DNA from: Isoetes taiwanensis
Lineage: Eukaryota > Streptophyta > Lycopodiopsida > Isoetales > Isoetaceae
Length of the DNA stretch: 64,000 bases
Direction: 5' to 3'
Assembly (NCBI GenBank): GCA_021234155.1
Contig: JAJEKV010000582.1
Coordinates: 1 to 64,000, forward strand
Both the position numbers and the translations under genes were made by a program. The notes under the pieces were generated by a model. The model saw only the letters and a program-made list of their open reading frames with translations, ran no database searches and was not told where the DNA came from. This document shows, piece after piece, positions 45,371-57,735 of this stretch. The number at the start of each line of letters is the position of its first letter. The stretch's first letter is position 1.

Positions 45371-46060
45371 TTTTGACCCACAACCTCCTTGCAAAACAAT
45401 TTACCATTGAGCATAAGCGTAGTGTTAATTATGGATTTTGGCGGCTCGATTAAGGTTCTAATAAATAAGACCCCTGGACACTTTGGCGGCATTGATTAAG
45501 AATTCGGTTGGGATGGAGATAAATGTACCCTGGTTTGGGCTGATCCCACCCTCGGGATCACCAAATGTGATCCCCTCCTCTGGAGCATTTTTGGCTCAAA
45601 TTGACCTGCTCTATTGCAGCGTGCGCTTGACCTACCGTCCTCATTTGCTATTGAATCCTCCTCTCTAGCTGATTTTTCGACCACCCCGAGAACAGATTTT
45701 ATTGATTCCTTGGAGGATTGGGTGAGAAAAATCCATCGAAGTAGAAGTTTGCCCTGATTTTTCTATAAGCGGCACAATTTTTCTTGCGAGTTACTACGAA
45801 AGGCATGCTACCGTAGGATCCCATTCTACGGAATCACATCCTCCGGGGATCCCTTAGGGGATCACACCTCGAGGATCCGGAAGTGGGAGTAAAAATATTA
45901 TGTGCGGGTTGATTGCGGGGCTAACAATAAAATCCCATGGACTTTGGCAGCATCGATTATGGGTTAGTTGATGTCCAACAATAAAATCCAGAGATATTAG
46001 CGGTATCTATTGAGGGTCCCACAATAAAATCCTAGAAAACCAAACCAAAGATCTTGAGTC
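45371..46060. other. Anonymous DNA with short repeats
   Basis: Three degenerate units around 'acaataaaatcc' occur at about 45926, 45983 and 46030, together with a local 'ggggatc' cluster at 45850-45880. No gene is supported; 60-codon frames here are fortuitous. Confidence 0.4.
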
Positions 46061-49000
46061 GGAACCCCAATCATTTTGCATGCTTGATTGACAATATTCC
46101 AACACCATCATAATTGCTTAACTAGCCTCCATGTTTATGCGGAAGTTTTAAAATAATGAGCCACTTTCTTGTATTTTCTTTTTTCTTTGGATTAATATAG
46201 TTTTGCAATTTTTTTCTTTTTTGGATTAATAATCCTCCAATACGGTATAGTGTCGTCTTAAGTAGAAGCGACATCGTACACTGATCTCGATCAATCCAAT
46301 AACTAGATATGCTCCATTCTTCTATTAGAGGTCAACAAGATTCAAACTTTGAAAATTCTAATAAAATTGTTTGTGCATGAACAAGGTTTGGTCGAGCTAA
46401 TAATTTGATCTAATAAAAATATGCGGGCTAATGGCGGCATTCTTAGCTACTTGACACTTACATTTTAATGCTTCCTTCTAGATATGTTGCAACTTATAAT
46501 AAAGTAGCAAAACCCGAAACTCTCCCTCAAAATTATACATATCTATGTAATATTCTTTTCTGCGTTCCTGAGACTGTCCAATCCCATGTAAACCCCAACA
46601 AAATAACAAATGCGATTGCCTCGTGCCACATAAAATTTTGTAAACTTACTTCATTTTGTAATTCGGCAAGTTGAAGTCATGATTGTTCAGGCTTTGTGAT
46701 TGAAGAAAGTGGTATTATTCTGTGCTTGACAATTAAATAGTGACCATAAAGACAATACATACAATACAAAATATGTGGGTTGTAGTTATGCACCGGTGGG
46801 GAGGGTGTCCACTGGCTGCTCACTTAAGGGAAAAATAGTGACATCAGCCACATAAACATGTTGCAAGCCATGGAGGCCATATAGCGTGCCCAACAAGTTA
46901 AAGTGTACAAAGCAAACCTTATTCGGAGCCAATTTGGTATCGCGAGTTCAACCACGATATGCCAAAGTACTTGGGGTAAAAGGTACCACCAAGGCTCAGG
47001 GGACAGCCACATAGGATACCAGAGTGGCCATTTAAGGCTGCCTTGCAAAATTGCAAAGGGAGGACAGTTTTTTGTTTGGCAATGAAACCTTGAACTATCT
47101 TAATAAGTAACATTGAGAGCTTAAACAAACATTAAAATTCTATTTTAACAAGATTTTATGAACACTAGCAATGTTTGAATTCAGCCAATGCTTCAACTTA
47201 AACTTCTTATGTCAAGGCATCAGTCCAATGTTCCTAATCTATGTCAAGACATCAATAGCCTTCAATATGCTCCTATAGCAACCTCCAATCTATTCCATGT
47301 TTCTGACCTATGTCAAGACACAAGTTTTCGACTGTGTTTACGGCCTTTAAGTAACAAAAGATCATATGCACTCCATGTCGCAATGGTAACACAAAGGAAC
47401 TCACCCGGCATCACCAAAGATTTTTCCAACATGAGTACTTTTGAGTGGATATAATCTACAAAAGATTTCATAATAGATGGGAATGTGTTTGATTTAGGTA
47501 CTTGAGTCACCATCGCGGAACAAACACCATTTTAAAATTTTCTCTTGAACTATGAATCATGTTTATGAACACTATCTAAAATTATCGGCTGCCATCGTCA
47601 TTTTGTAGCCCAACAATCATCTGCAATTTAAAGTAAGATCCATAATTCAACACCAAAGAAGTCACTTAGAAGATTGGTTAGAGGAATATTGTTTGGTATT
47701 TTTTACATGCAGCTCATTTTGGCTTAAGGGGAGCACTAACCAATGTTGACATAGACATAACCAAGCACAACAAGTCCCTTTGGAAACTTATTTTTTATAA
47801 GTACGTAATAAAACTTGTTATTTGGATGGCATATCTTCTAGTACAGTTCCTCCATTGTGAACCATGGGAATTTGCCAGTGCTTCTGTAAAGTAAAAAGGT
47901 AAGTTGATGATGGTGAAGGTAGAAAATAGATATATAAATTAAATAGACTAGCACATGTTCTCAAACATCAATATCTTTTGGACAATACCTCTACAATTCC
48001 TCATTTACATGATTTCTCTCTCTAAAAATATTGAACTTCATGAGCTCATTTGACATATCTTGCCTTGCACCGCTAATCGTCTCCCTCCATTACCGTATGC
48101 TTGAGATATAACATAATCACGGGCACGCAAAACATTCTTGAGGGTTATTTTCTAGTGTTCTTTCTCCACGCTAATTCAACTATGATACAATAAGCTGTTT
48201 GAAATATCTTATTGCAAAAATAGTAGTGAACCAAAGATCTTGAGGAAATAAATAAATGCGTGACAAATAAAGACCATATGTTCAAAAGAAATCAAGGAAA
48301 GGAAAAAGGACCCCTTAACCTCTATCATCAGTTTCATACTTGCATAGATTTAGCTTGCTTCTGTGTGAAACTTAATCAAACGCGTAATTGATGCAAGTAT
48401 GAGTTTAGATGATGTAAAAGATTAGAGCTTTGATGATTTGCTTGCGGATGATAATCTGGATATGCGATCTGGCTCCAAAAAAAATAAACTTATGAGCTTT
48501 TGCGAGGAGATAAAAAACAAACAAGAAATTACCACTTTTATCATCTTCTTGAATTTGCAAGAGCAATAGGAACCCTCACGATTAGCAATACCCATACTTC
48601 TTGGCCATGACAAGCCGCGTAGTAGCTGTGGCAGACATCTTCTTTCGCTATGAAAGCGGGCCCTCTCTAGCCACCACGGGCACGCGCCGGTCCGCCAAAA
48701 TCATAATGGAAACCCTAAGAAACACGCCGGGGCCAAGGCGTCTGCGACACAAATTAAAATCATAGCGCCAATGGGCGGGCGTGAATGGCGACCCTCCCTA
48801 GGGTATGGTTGCCTTCCTTCAGCAAGATATATGTGGTGGCCACCCCCCTCCCTTTTGAACATCACGTTCCGGGCCGTTAAAATAAAAATCAATGGCTAAG
48901 ATTTAATGTTATGATACTTGGGGCCCATCCACCACGGTTTATGGGCCCATCCCACCATTTATAGGTCCTCACTAAAAGTGTCATAACTTCTCTTTCACAT

Positions 49001-49600
49001 CTCTATTTGGCACATGGACACGTGCATTTGAAAGCTATTTGAAAGGGCTTTCTAATGATGTAAATATCTCCACGTTTGCCTCTTAAATGTCTTGCAAAAC
49101 TTCAAAGAAGTGGATGGAAATCCCACTGCGTGCTAGGAAGGGGACCTGCCTCAACTTTTTGTAGGTATGTCGGAATCGGCGATTTTTTTTTATTGGAAGC
49201 AAACACATTAGGTATCCAAAACCATATTTTAACCAATTTTGACTTTGACCGTGCCTCCATTTTTAGTTTGCCTCTTAAGTCTTGCGAAACATGGCGACCA
49301 TACCCTAGTAGTGATTTACTTATTTTTTTTCCTAGAATGAAATGCGTGGACATGGAGTTCATTAGTTAACCACGGCTACTAATATATTTTTTGTTCCTAA
49401 GCGAGGTTTATTTTGGGAAGAATATGGTATGCAAAAGAATAGTTGCGACTTATGAATGGAGGTTGGCCATTGGTATCGAGTGGGTGATAGTATTCAAGTG
49501 CTTGAGAAGTTCGAGTTTGCCAATGTAATGGGCCGAGGATTAGTAAGCGTAACACCTTTTTGTACCTAGAAAATGTGAGATTAGTATTTTGCAATAAATA
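46061..49600. other. AT-rich anonymous DNA
   Basis: Open frames of 60-97 codons occur on both strands (for example 46824-47048 minus and 49076-49369 plus) with no recognisable domain. At 47180-47330 'tatgtcaagacatcaa' and variants recur three times. Confidence 0.35.
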
Positions 49601-50071
49601 TGAGAGCGGATATTTTGCATCTTGAATTTGTAAAATTATGTGTAGTATCACTTATAAGATTGCTCGTTGACATATGCGTATTTGGTGGATTTCACGGAAT
49701 ATGGCGACCTTGTGCGGGATCCCATCTGCAGCAAGCAATTGAACATTATGTTCAAGCAAAATCACGATCTACACTATGTGGCATTACGGGTGACAAGTGC
49801 ATAAAGTGGCAATGTACTATAAGCGCAAAACACACGGACAACAAATCACGCAAGCATAAGTGACAATTCAAGATTTCTGGGCTTGCATGAAAAAAAGCAG
49901 AATCTACAACGATACAGGCTTACACTCGGGCATAAAACCTTAATCGAGTTAGAAGAAAGGTTAGATTCATATCGAGAGCACGCCAAGCATATGGATCCCT
50001 TATGGGACGCCATGCAGGAATGCCATCCAAATTGCCCACGGTTAGCGGGAGGCAAAGACATAAAAAGTTAA
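49600..50071 (+). other. Two unassigned plus-strand open segments
   Basis: Frames of 87 codons (49600-49863) and 62 codons (49883-50071) follow each other. The second is charged and helical ('TLIELEERLDSYREHAKHMD') and ends 'CHPNCPRLAGGKDIKS'. They may be parts of one decayed gene, but I do not recognise it. Confidence 0.25.
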
Positions 50072-50404
50072 ACTAATTCATTATGGTGATGTTTCATGTC
50101 ATTTAGCATAGCCATGATAGATAGCATAGATCTTGTCCTAATAAATTGCATAACCATTTGCAATCTAACTCATTGTATGCAAGTATCATTGTAGTTGATT
50201 ACATACCCAACCCCAAAGGAACGTTGCAAGCTCGAAAGCATCTTGGAAAAGTATAAAATGTATCAAATAGAGGAGGAGGCGTGGCCTTATTATGGAACCA
50301 AAAATAGCCCATCAGGGTCGTAAATTGCCTGTTAGCGGACGATAGTCCTAAACTCTCAAATGCAAGGAGTGCAATGATATTTTAAAGCTTTTACGGACTA
50401 TAGC

Positions 50405-50417
50405 GACCCGGTGAATC
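50405..50417. repeat. Target site duplication of the truncated LINE, left copy
   Basis: 'gacccggtgaatc' compares with 'gaccggtgaatc' at 50918-50929, differing by one inserted base. Confidence 0.75.
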
Positions 50418-50914
50418 GAGCTCGCCCTTTATGCCGAAAAGGGTTGAGAGTATTGAGCATTGTTTTTTCTTTGTGAGAGGCTTGGGGGGGCATGGTCTTG
50501 GTTGTTGACCCTTTTTGCACGCGTCGATCTTGCCAACCAAATTTTGCTTGCTATCTATATCGATGCTTGGCCCAAACAACGAGCTTGAGCTTTTCATCTC
50601 GCATGCGGTGGCTTTTATGGTCAATCGAAGAGAAGGAGGTTGTTTATCTTTAAGGGCATAGATACTGCGGAGATGAGGTTGTTCGCAATTGGAAGCCAAG
50701 ATAAAATTGTTATGGCTTACAATTGTTCTTCTCTTGATCAAAGAGAAGAAATCTACCGATCAGCATACTTACCTTGATTCATTCTTTTGCATAAAAAGGT
50801 GGTGGTTGCTTTCGGTTGGATCGGTTGGTCCTTTGGGGTTATAATCTGTCTTTGCATTTATGTTGCTCGGTTTCTAGTTGGTGAATAAAGCTTGGCGTCC
50901 TTCAAAAAAAAAAA
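50418..50914 (+). mobile_element. 5'-truncated LINE copy, same family as the full-length LINE
   Basis: The copy matches the reverse complement of about 39580-40070, starting at 'ctcgccctttatgcc' and ending at 'aaagcttggcgtccttc' plus a run of A's (50904-50914). It holds only the C-terminal zf-RVT part and the 3' untranslated region ('RVESIEHCFF' is legible near 50440). Length is about 0.5 kb, typical for an aborted LINE insertion. Confidence 0.9.
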
Positions 50915-50917
50915 CTT

Positions 50918-50929
50918 GACCGGTGAATC
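50918..50929. repeat. Target site duplication of the truncated LINE, right copy
   Basis: Matches 50405-50417 apart from one base. Confidence 0.75.
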
Positions 50930-51610
50930 AAACCAATTACTAGAGATTAATGTTAAAACAATGTAAGATTGCAAACCAAGCGAAACGTGTGTGGATTAAT
51001 GAACTTACAATTTACACCAATTTACAAGGCATGAGTTTTACGTGTATCCCGGGGGTTCACCTCTTTTTTCCATTATAAAACATGTAGGGCTTATGGAGGG
51101 GTTTCTTTGAGTTTTTGAAATGCATTATACCTAAGGTGTCTCCCATTTTTTTTTGGCGTAGGGGAAATTTTGTATTTCCGCAGTTTGAGGAGGCGGTTTT
51201 TACTGAGGGGTATGCACTTAGAAATACGTTAAGGGGTTAGATGCTTTGCTGGTTGCGGGGGGCGGATCACGTTTAAGGGTCCTTGGATTTCGGATGTATG
51301 TTTTTAATTTTTTTTCCTCGCATGCAGTTTTTGCCTTAGAAACTTGTTTCTATAGTTTCTTATGAGCGGATTAGTTTCTTATCGGGGAGATGCATGATTA
51401 CGCGTAATGCTACTATGAAAGCATGTTGCCGCTACCGGTGATGCTCCCATCTACAACGATCAGGAAGCTTCTACAAATCTAGAGCATGGAGTGGAGCGGA
51501 TTACACCGAGGCGCTTACGTTGAGGTTTTTTTGCCACTTTTTGCTTCTTATTTGTGGGGCATTCGATCGCTACACATGAATACGGAACATGAGAACTGCA
51601 ATTAGAGCAG
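50930..51610. other. AT-rich anonymous DNA
   Basis: No gene is recognised. Confidence 0.4.
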
Positions 51611-51873
51611 ATTTTATGATCTTAGAGTTGTTCTTATTCTTCATAAACATGCGCATAAGGATTTAGGCCTTTAGAACAAAGATGTGCGGGTTTTACTTCA
51701 TACTTTGTAATTCTGCTTCATGCTTTTCGAAGCTGTTTTCCATGAATGTTTATCTATCTCGGTTAGTATTTATGAGGAAAACTTTGTGTCCATATGCTTT
51801 AATCTTCAGGATACAAGCACATGCATCCATTGGTCTTCATGTACTTGGGTACGCATAAAGATTTTATAAATCC
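51611..51873. repeat. About 260-bp direct repeat, left copy
   Basis: It matches 54412-54675 closely: 'ttttatgatcttagagttgt', 'aaagatgtgcgggttttact', 'tccatatgctttaatctt' and 'acaagcacatgcatcca'. No terminal TG/CA, primer-binding site or polypurine tract was found, so I do not call it an LTR. Confidence 0.85.
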
Positions 51874-54411
51874 TTATGCGTAGAGAGTAGAGGAACGGGG
51901 AATGGAAGGTAATCCACCAACTCACTACTAGTAGTATTTGTATGAATTTTGGAGTTATCAATATCAAAGTGTTTAATTTGGTAAGGAAATTCTAATGCAA
52001 ACATGAAAGGGCATATTCAATTCTGGCCCGTTTTTAGTAGAAGCCTTGTATTGTTACTAACTAGTTTTAGCTGAAAATTTGTGATTTTAGTGGTTCTAGG
52101 CGTGCCAAATGCATCACTTAGGCGCTTTCAGTAGAAAGTGAAGTTGGCAAGGGGACAAATATATTTGTCAATCGGGGAAATCTGAAAGAGATACATTCCT
52201 TTTTCGGGGTGGGTTTCATCACTAGAAAGAAAGCCCGTGTTATGAAAATCTTGATAATTTTATAAACCTACTAGTCTTACGACTTCTACTTTTGCAAACC
52301 AAACCCGTTGATAGAGCAAGGCTTTTTTGAACACTTTCAGTCTTGGTTATTAATTTGAGTATTTCAAATGTTTTCTATGCAAAGCATAAGTTATATAGTT
52401 GGATGGTTGTCGATTCAATTTTCTTCATTGGAGGAGTGACTTATGAATCCTTCTAAAAAGTTCAATTCACGGAGTTGCACCTTTGACATATTTCTCTTCC
52501 TTTTCGATTATTGCCTTTATTGTCAATAAACTTTTCTATTATGTGTTTTGTAATGCATGCATTTTAACTACCTCGACTCCAACTAAAGCCGATGAGGCCT
52601 AATAAAACTTTTCTATCAAAAATTGTCATTTTAATCAAGCTTCTAAATAACCACAAAAGGTCTTCAAAATAGCGTGTGGTGTTACGATTAAGTAAGCCTT
52701 TTAAGGCTATAGAAATGCATAGTTTTTCTAGTAGGATGCAGTCCTTCAAAAGCAGAGGAGATATGGAGGTATGTTGAACCTCGAGATATTGTAGTTTATC
52801 AAGTATATATCTTTTATGTGATTTCAATATATGGAACTTCTTTGCGGGGATTTAGCAAATTGGTATTGTCTAGCTTCTGGGAGGAATAATAACAATAGGC
52901 ATCTCACTTTGCAAATAGCATGAGATCTGATCAATATGATTCTTTGCTAGAATGGATTGAGAATCTTCTCAAGATATGGGAGATTTTTCTATTGGAACTA
53001 ATGGATATGTTGATCCATGCATGATGCATATTCTTACAGCTTTATCATATGCTAGGGAGTTAATGATTCTTTACAATAATAACACCTCAAATCAGGATAA
53101 CTCCTTGGATTTTTGTTAGCAAAGATGGTACTATGTGGGAAAGAATCTTAAAATCTATAGGGGAGCAAAAGCATGTCAATCAATCTTCTCTTGTTGAAGG
53201 GCCATTTAGACTTCTCTCAAGCCTTTGATTTTGTGTCATCGGTTATTCAACCGCGGATATTTTTTTACGCTCAAATCTTACTCAATGATTTAAAAAGAAG
53301 ATCTTCTCTTGTTGAAAAGCGGCCAGATTGGGAAGGCTTTAGCGATGATGATGGGAGCCAGTTGTGCCCAACTTTTGTCGATGGCAAAATGAGGTGCAAA
53401 GTTATAATGATAACCTTGCAATCTGATGTCGAGCTTCAAGAAAAGCTCGATGCATCTTTGTTTTACCCAACTTCTTAGTAATAGGAGAGGAGAGTGGTAA
53501 CTTCATTTGGGATGGGCGTTGTTGATCTGGCCGAATCACGGGGTGGAAGTAATTCGAGAGGTATGGTTTCTTTTCAAGTCATACTTGGTTATGAGGTCCA
53601 ATTATTTATCTTATAGGTTAATGTTTATTTTTAGTTTGTAAATTGGGGAAAGCAATGGTTTGGATATTTCAAATAAATTGGAAATTACAAACTTTGTGGT
53701 GGATGAAGACCATGATCATGATGTTTCTCATGGAAACGGAAGCCTAGTACGTGGTGTACTTGTCATAGAGGAACATAGAAGGTGAAATTCTTTGCACGCT
53801 ATCGGTGAGTTTATTTGGCTTTATTTGTTATCTTCTCATATTTGATTTGAGAAAATGATTGCGAAGCTTTTTATGTTATCTTCGTAGATGCATGCGGGTC
53901 TATTTGATAAAAATGAAGCAAGTAACAATATAGGAAGGCAGTTGGGACATGGCTGCTTTCCGGTTGCCGAGGAGAGGTACATACTGATTCGGTAGTTCTT
54001 TACGCTTACTGGTTGGTGCGACTCAGGTTAGTTTTGATGTCGAGCTCTTGGGAATCTGTCGGGTGGGCTCCTTATATTAAAGTACTTCCCGTGATGTTCC
54101 AACCCCAATAAGTATGGATGTGGAGGTGGGTGTATAGACCTTATGTTGCTTGGCATGTAATGTCTTGCTATCTTTTAATTTTGTGCCTTGGGGCATACGG
54201 GGAACTTGAAGTTCGGTAGTGGCTAGTGATTAGGGAGACTATACAAGCCGCGGAAGGCTATCAAAGAAAGTTTTATTATGTTTGAAAGAGCGAATCTTGC
54301 ATGTAAATTGGGAATATCGCGGAGCAAAAGTCATTTGAGGAATTTAGCATTTTATTATTTCAATATTTTGTAGAAATATTGTTTTTTCGCGTGAGAATGG
54401 GCCGCAAACCG
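51874..54411 (+). other. Region between the direct repeats, possible exon fragments
   Basis: Some plus-strand pieces look like protein: 'GYVDPCMMHILTALSYAREL' (53010-53069), 'VSKDGTMWERILKSIGEQKH' then 'VNQSSLVEGPFR' (53116-53211), and 'VDEDHDHDVSHGNGSLVRGV' (53700-53759). A 101-codon frame lies at 53173-53478. They may be parts of a broken host gene with introns. I do not recognise the family, and the splice pattern is not clear. Confidence 0.3.
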
Positions 54412-54825
54412 GTTTTATGATCTTAGAGTTGTTCTTATTCTTCATAACATATGCATAAGGATTTCGGCCTTTAGAACAAAGATGTGCGGGTTTTACTTCA
54501 TACTTTGTAATTCACGCTTCATGCTTTTTCGTAACTTTTTTTTCCATGTATGTTTATCTATCCGGTTAGTATTTATGAGGAAAACTTTGTGTCCATATGC
54601 TTTAATCTTCCAGGATACAAGCACATGCATCCACTGGTCTTCATGTACTTGGCTGCATAAGGATTTTATAAATCGTGCTTGATGCTTTTCCAAAACTGTT
54701 TTTCCATGTCTGTTAATCTCTCCAGCTATTATTTATGAGGGAAACTCTGTCCAGGTAATTGAATCTTGTAAGGAACATGCACATGCATCTACTAGTCTGA
54801 TGTACATGCAGCTTGGCCTCTTTAT
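54412..54825. repeat. Direct repeat, right copy, plus a diverged tandem third copy
   Basis: 54412-54675 matches 51611-51873. Immediately after it, 54676-54825 repeats the second half again in diverged form ('cttgatgctttt', 'ttttccatgt', 'tatttatgaggg', 'acatgcacatgcatcta'). The older 150-bp tandem pair thus exists only at the right-hand site. Confidence 0.75.
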
Positions 54826-57150
54826 TGTCGTTTATGAATACGTCTTCTTAAAAAATGGATGTGGACGTATAACCAACATCGGGATTACCTTTCTATGCTT
54901 CCCGATAAAATTGGAAGTGATTAACCGGTCTTGCTAACATATCCATTATCCATATTCATAAATGCTTTGTGCAAGTTTAGATCTGATTAGGAAGCGGATA
55001 AAAAGCGAGTTTCTCTTCGCTTACACGCTGGTTGCTCCATGCTTACCCTTATCCAGGCTAGCATAATACGGTTTGGATTGCGGGTAACATGCGGAACTCA
55101 CCTTTCTATGTTTAAAATATTTAAGTGCAAGATGTACTTCGGTTCTACGAATACAAAACGAGACTTATACGGGAGTTTTTCTGAAACTTTACTATGCTGC
55201 TGTATTTTGAAACATAATATGACAATTGTGCTTTATCTTGGAAATTTTGGGTATCGTTCTGGCTTTATCTAGATAGCAGACCCCACTCTGGATGGTTTTT
55301 CCAAGCCGATGTCTATTTTGAGATCTTAAAAGGCTGCCTATAATAATGTCATAAAATTGCTGGCTATATGACAGGAAATATGGATCTTAGGAGCTTGTGA
55401 CACTTGTCATTATATTTGCCAAGTGATTTAACAACATATACTACTCTTAATATGAAAAATGCTATCTACCTGGCTATCTGGAACATAATGTCATGTCATA
55501 AAGGTGTATGCATTATGGATTTGCACACTCATAGTAAAGAGGTCACTTGGCTTTAATAATGAATATGTTTGATTTTGAGTGGCCATATTCATCATGACAG
55601 TGGAAAGTTTGACTGTAAATAAGTAAGAATGTTGACCTCTGCCCAAAGTTTGTACATAGCCACACCATAATGGTTGTTTGTGAAAATAGATCGGGTGTAT
55701 TGAATCTAAAAATTGGACATTTATAGAGATGTCTTTTCACATGATCTTAATCACACTGCTATCTATTTCTATTCGTCTCTTAGTTGCTGCATAAATGTAG
55801 TATTTAACTACTACATGGTGCTCGTTTCATGAACGTGGAGGGGTTTGGACAAGTGTATCTTTGCTTGGGACTGAACATTCAATCTCTTCATTGATTGCTT
55901 GGTTTTATCACTCCATGTTAAAATATGCACTTAACCTTTCTAAGTTTTCTTGAAGCTGTTTGGTCTGTTTGGGTCTATTATCGTAGTCCCCTTCATTCTT
56001 TGATGCCTTTGAAGAATCCAGGAAGGAACCTACATTTGCATTCACTAGGATTAAGGGTCGGGGCCTGGGTAACGCTAGGGTAGACTCATTCTCAAGCTCT
56101 AACGAGGTTTAGTGTTTGGAGTAAAGGTTTTGCTAGATAAGACCCTAGTAAGCTAAAGGAACTATAGTTCAACTAATATGAATTTAGCATTGGTATGCAA
56201 CCAACCTTGTGGAGCTTGCAAAATTTGGAGGTTGAATGTAAATGTAAGGTAGAGGGTAGGCTACATTAGTGATATACTTGACTAAAAATACGGTTAAGGG
56301 AAGGGTCAATGGGGGATTTGGACTAGGCGTAAAAGTATTGAATGGTATTATTTTTTCACCAACATTGAATTGTATACATAGGGGTTTCTATGGGGAAGCC
56401 ATATCTGGGGGGGTTTCTCAGACCCCCTGGGCACATGCCATATCCCCTTTACATAGAAGGTGAACCCCCAGGTGTGTGTGTATCATAGATGGATTGCTTT
56501 ATGCATATACCACCTATAGTTTCACTTGTTACGATTGATGAGTGAGAAGGGATATGTATGAACCCCAACAAAGATCAACCCCGTGGTCAAAGCAGAGGCA
56601 AATCATATAAAACCCTATAAGAGCCAATCCAACCCATCTGGCCGTCATGATTCTATGATTTGTAATGAAGAATAGGCACATTTGAGGTTGGACTCTTTTG
56701 TCACCCACTATTCACACATTAACCAAGAACATTTGCTAATATTTTTGCTATAAATATATGTCTAATATATGTTCCAATGTTGTATAGCCTGTCTTATGTT
56801 CCACGCTTGCATAGAGTAAAATAATTACGTGTTACATTTGTCTCCAACATAATTTCAACATTTTCCCCGAACATATTTTCAATATATGCCCAACTATCCA
56901 AATACGTGATCAATACTTGCCCATTGTTTACAACATACATATGCCCAACCATTATCCCAACCTATACTACATTGTGTTCAACATTATGAAGTAATTAACA
57001 ATTCTCTCATATATGTCTAACATTGTGATAACTACATGTGATGAATTTGAAGAAGCATCCTCCTCGCATCGTTCAAATGCATCAAGCCCCGGGATCCATA
57101 AGGAGGATGCAATGGTGGAGAGCAAGTGCAAGAAGAGCATAAACCCTTAG
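54826..57150. other. AT-rich anonymous DNA
   Basis: No gene is supported. A small GC-rich inverted repeat ('gggggtttctcagaccccc') is at 56409-56427. 56745-57030 is low-complexity with many 'caacat' and 'tatgcccaac' motifs. Confidence 0.4.
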
Positions 57151-57535
57151 AAATTTTTTGGTGGGGTGTGGAAACCCTTCCTATTTTTCCCCATTTGTGG
57201 AAACCGTTCCTATTTTCCAATGCCATGGAAAATAGAAAGGGTTTCCATTTGAATTACATTTTGAATTATTGGGTGGCATGCATATTTATGAGCGTGCCCC
57301 ATTAATGGGCGACGTCCATCTTGAAAGGCGTGGTTTATAAAGACCGTCACGTGTCAAAATTAAAATATTAAAAAAAAAAAAAAAAAAGTGGAAACCCTTC
57401 CTTCCGGTTTTCAAAAGAGGAAACCTTCCGGGTTTCCATGGAAAACCTTCCTATTTTCAAACATGGAAATTGGGAAGGGCTTCCATGGAAATTAGGAAGG
57501 GTTTCTATGTTTCCATTGAAATTTAGAAGGACCCA
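57150..57535. repeat. Inverted and direct repeats of a 'ggaaacccttcctattttcc' motif
   Basis: The motif and its complement ('aggaagggtttcca') occur about ten times, with 'ccatgg' centres that create palindromes, for example around 57215-57250 and 57435-57520. A 19-base poly-A run is at 57369-57387. The segment could form long imperfect hairpins just upstream of the KCS relic. Confidence 0.85.
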
Positions 57536-57735
57536 AATCGGGGATCGATCTGCATCTTAAATCGTGGCTTCCACCGGATTGCCGCAATCTTTCTAATATT
57601 GGTTTCAAGCTTGTTTCGGAATTTTTAACTCTCCGGATCTCAGCCTTTCTTTGGAGCTCAAAATACTTCTTCGCACATTTTACAGAGGCAAGTCACTGGA
57701 ATTATCTTTTTCTTGGTTTTTAGTTTGTTAGAAAT

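Noticed and set aside
46824-47048. Tryptophan-rich 74-codon minus-strand frame that looks like a membrane protein
   Set aside because: It is short and isolated, with competing frames on the other strand and no known family signature.
47386-47412. Match of about 25 bases to 40537-40563 inside the LINE ('caaaggaa.ccacccggcat')
   Set aside because: Too short to prove a LINE fragment without an alignment; it may be chance.
51611-54675. LTR pair of a retrotransposon
   Set aside because: The 260-bp direct repeats lack TG...CA ends, a primer-binding site after the left copy, a polypurine tract before the right copy and any gag or pol between them.
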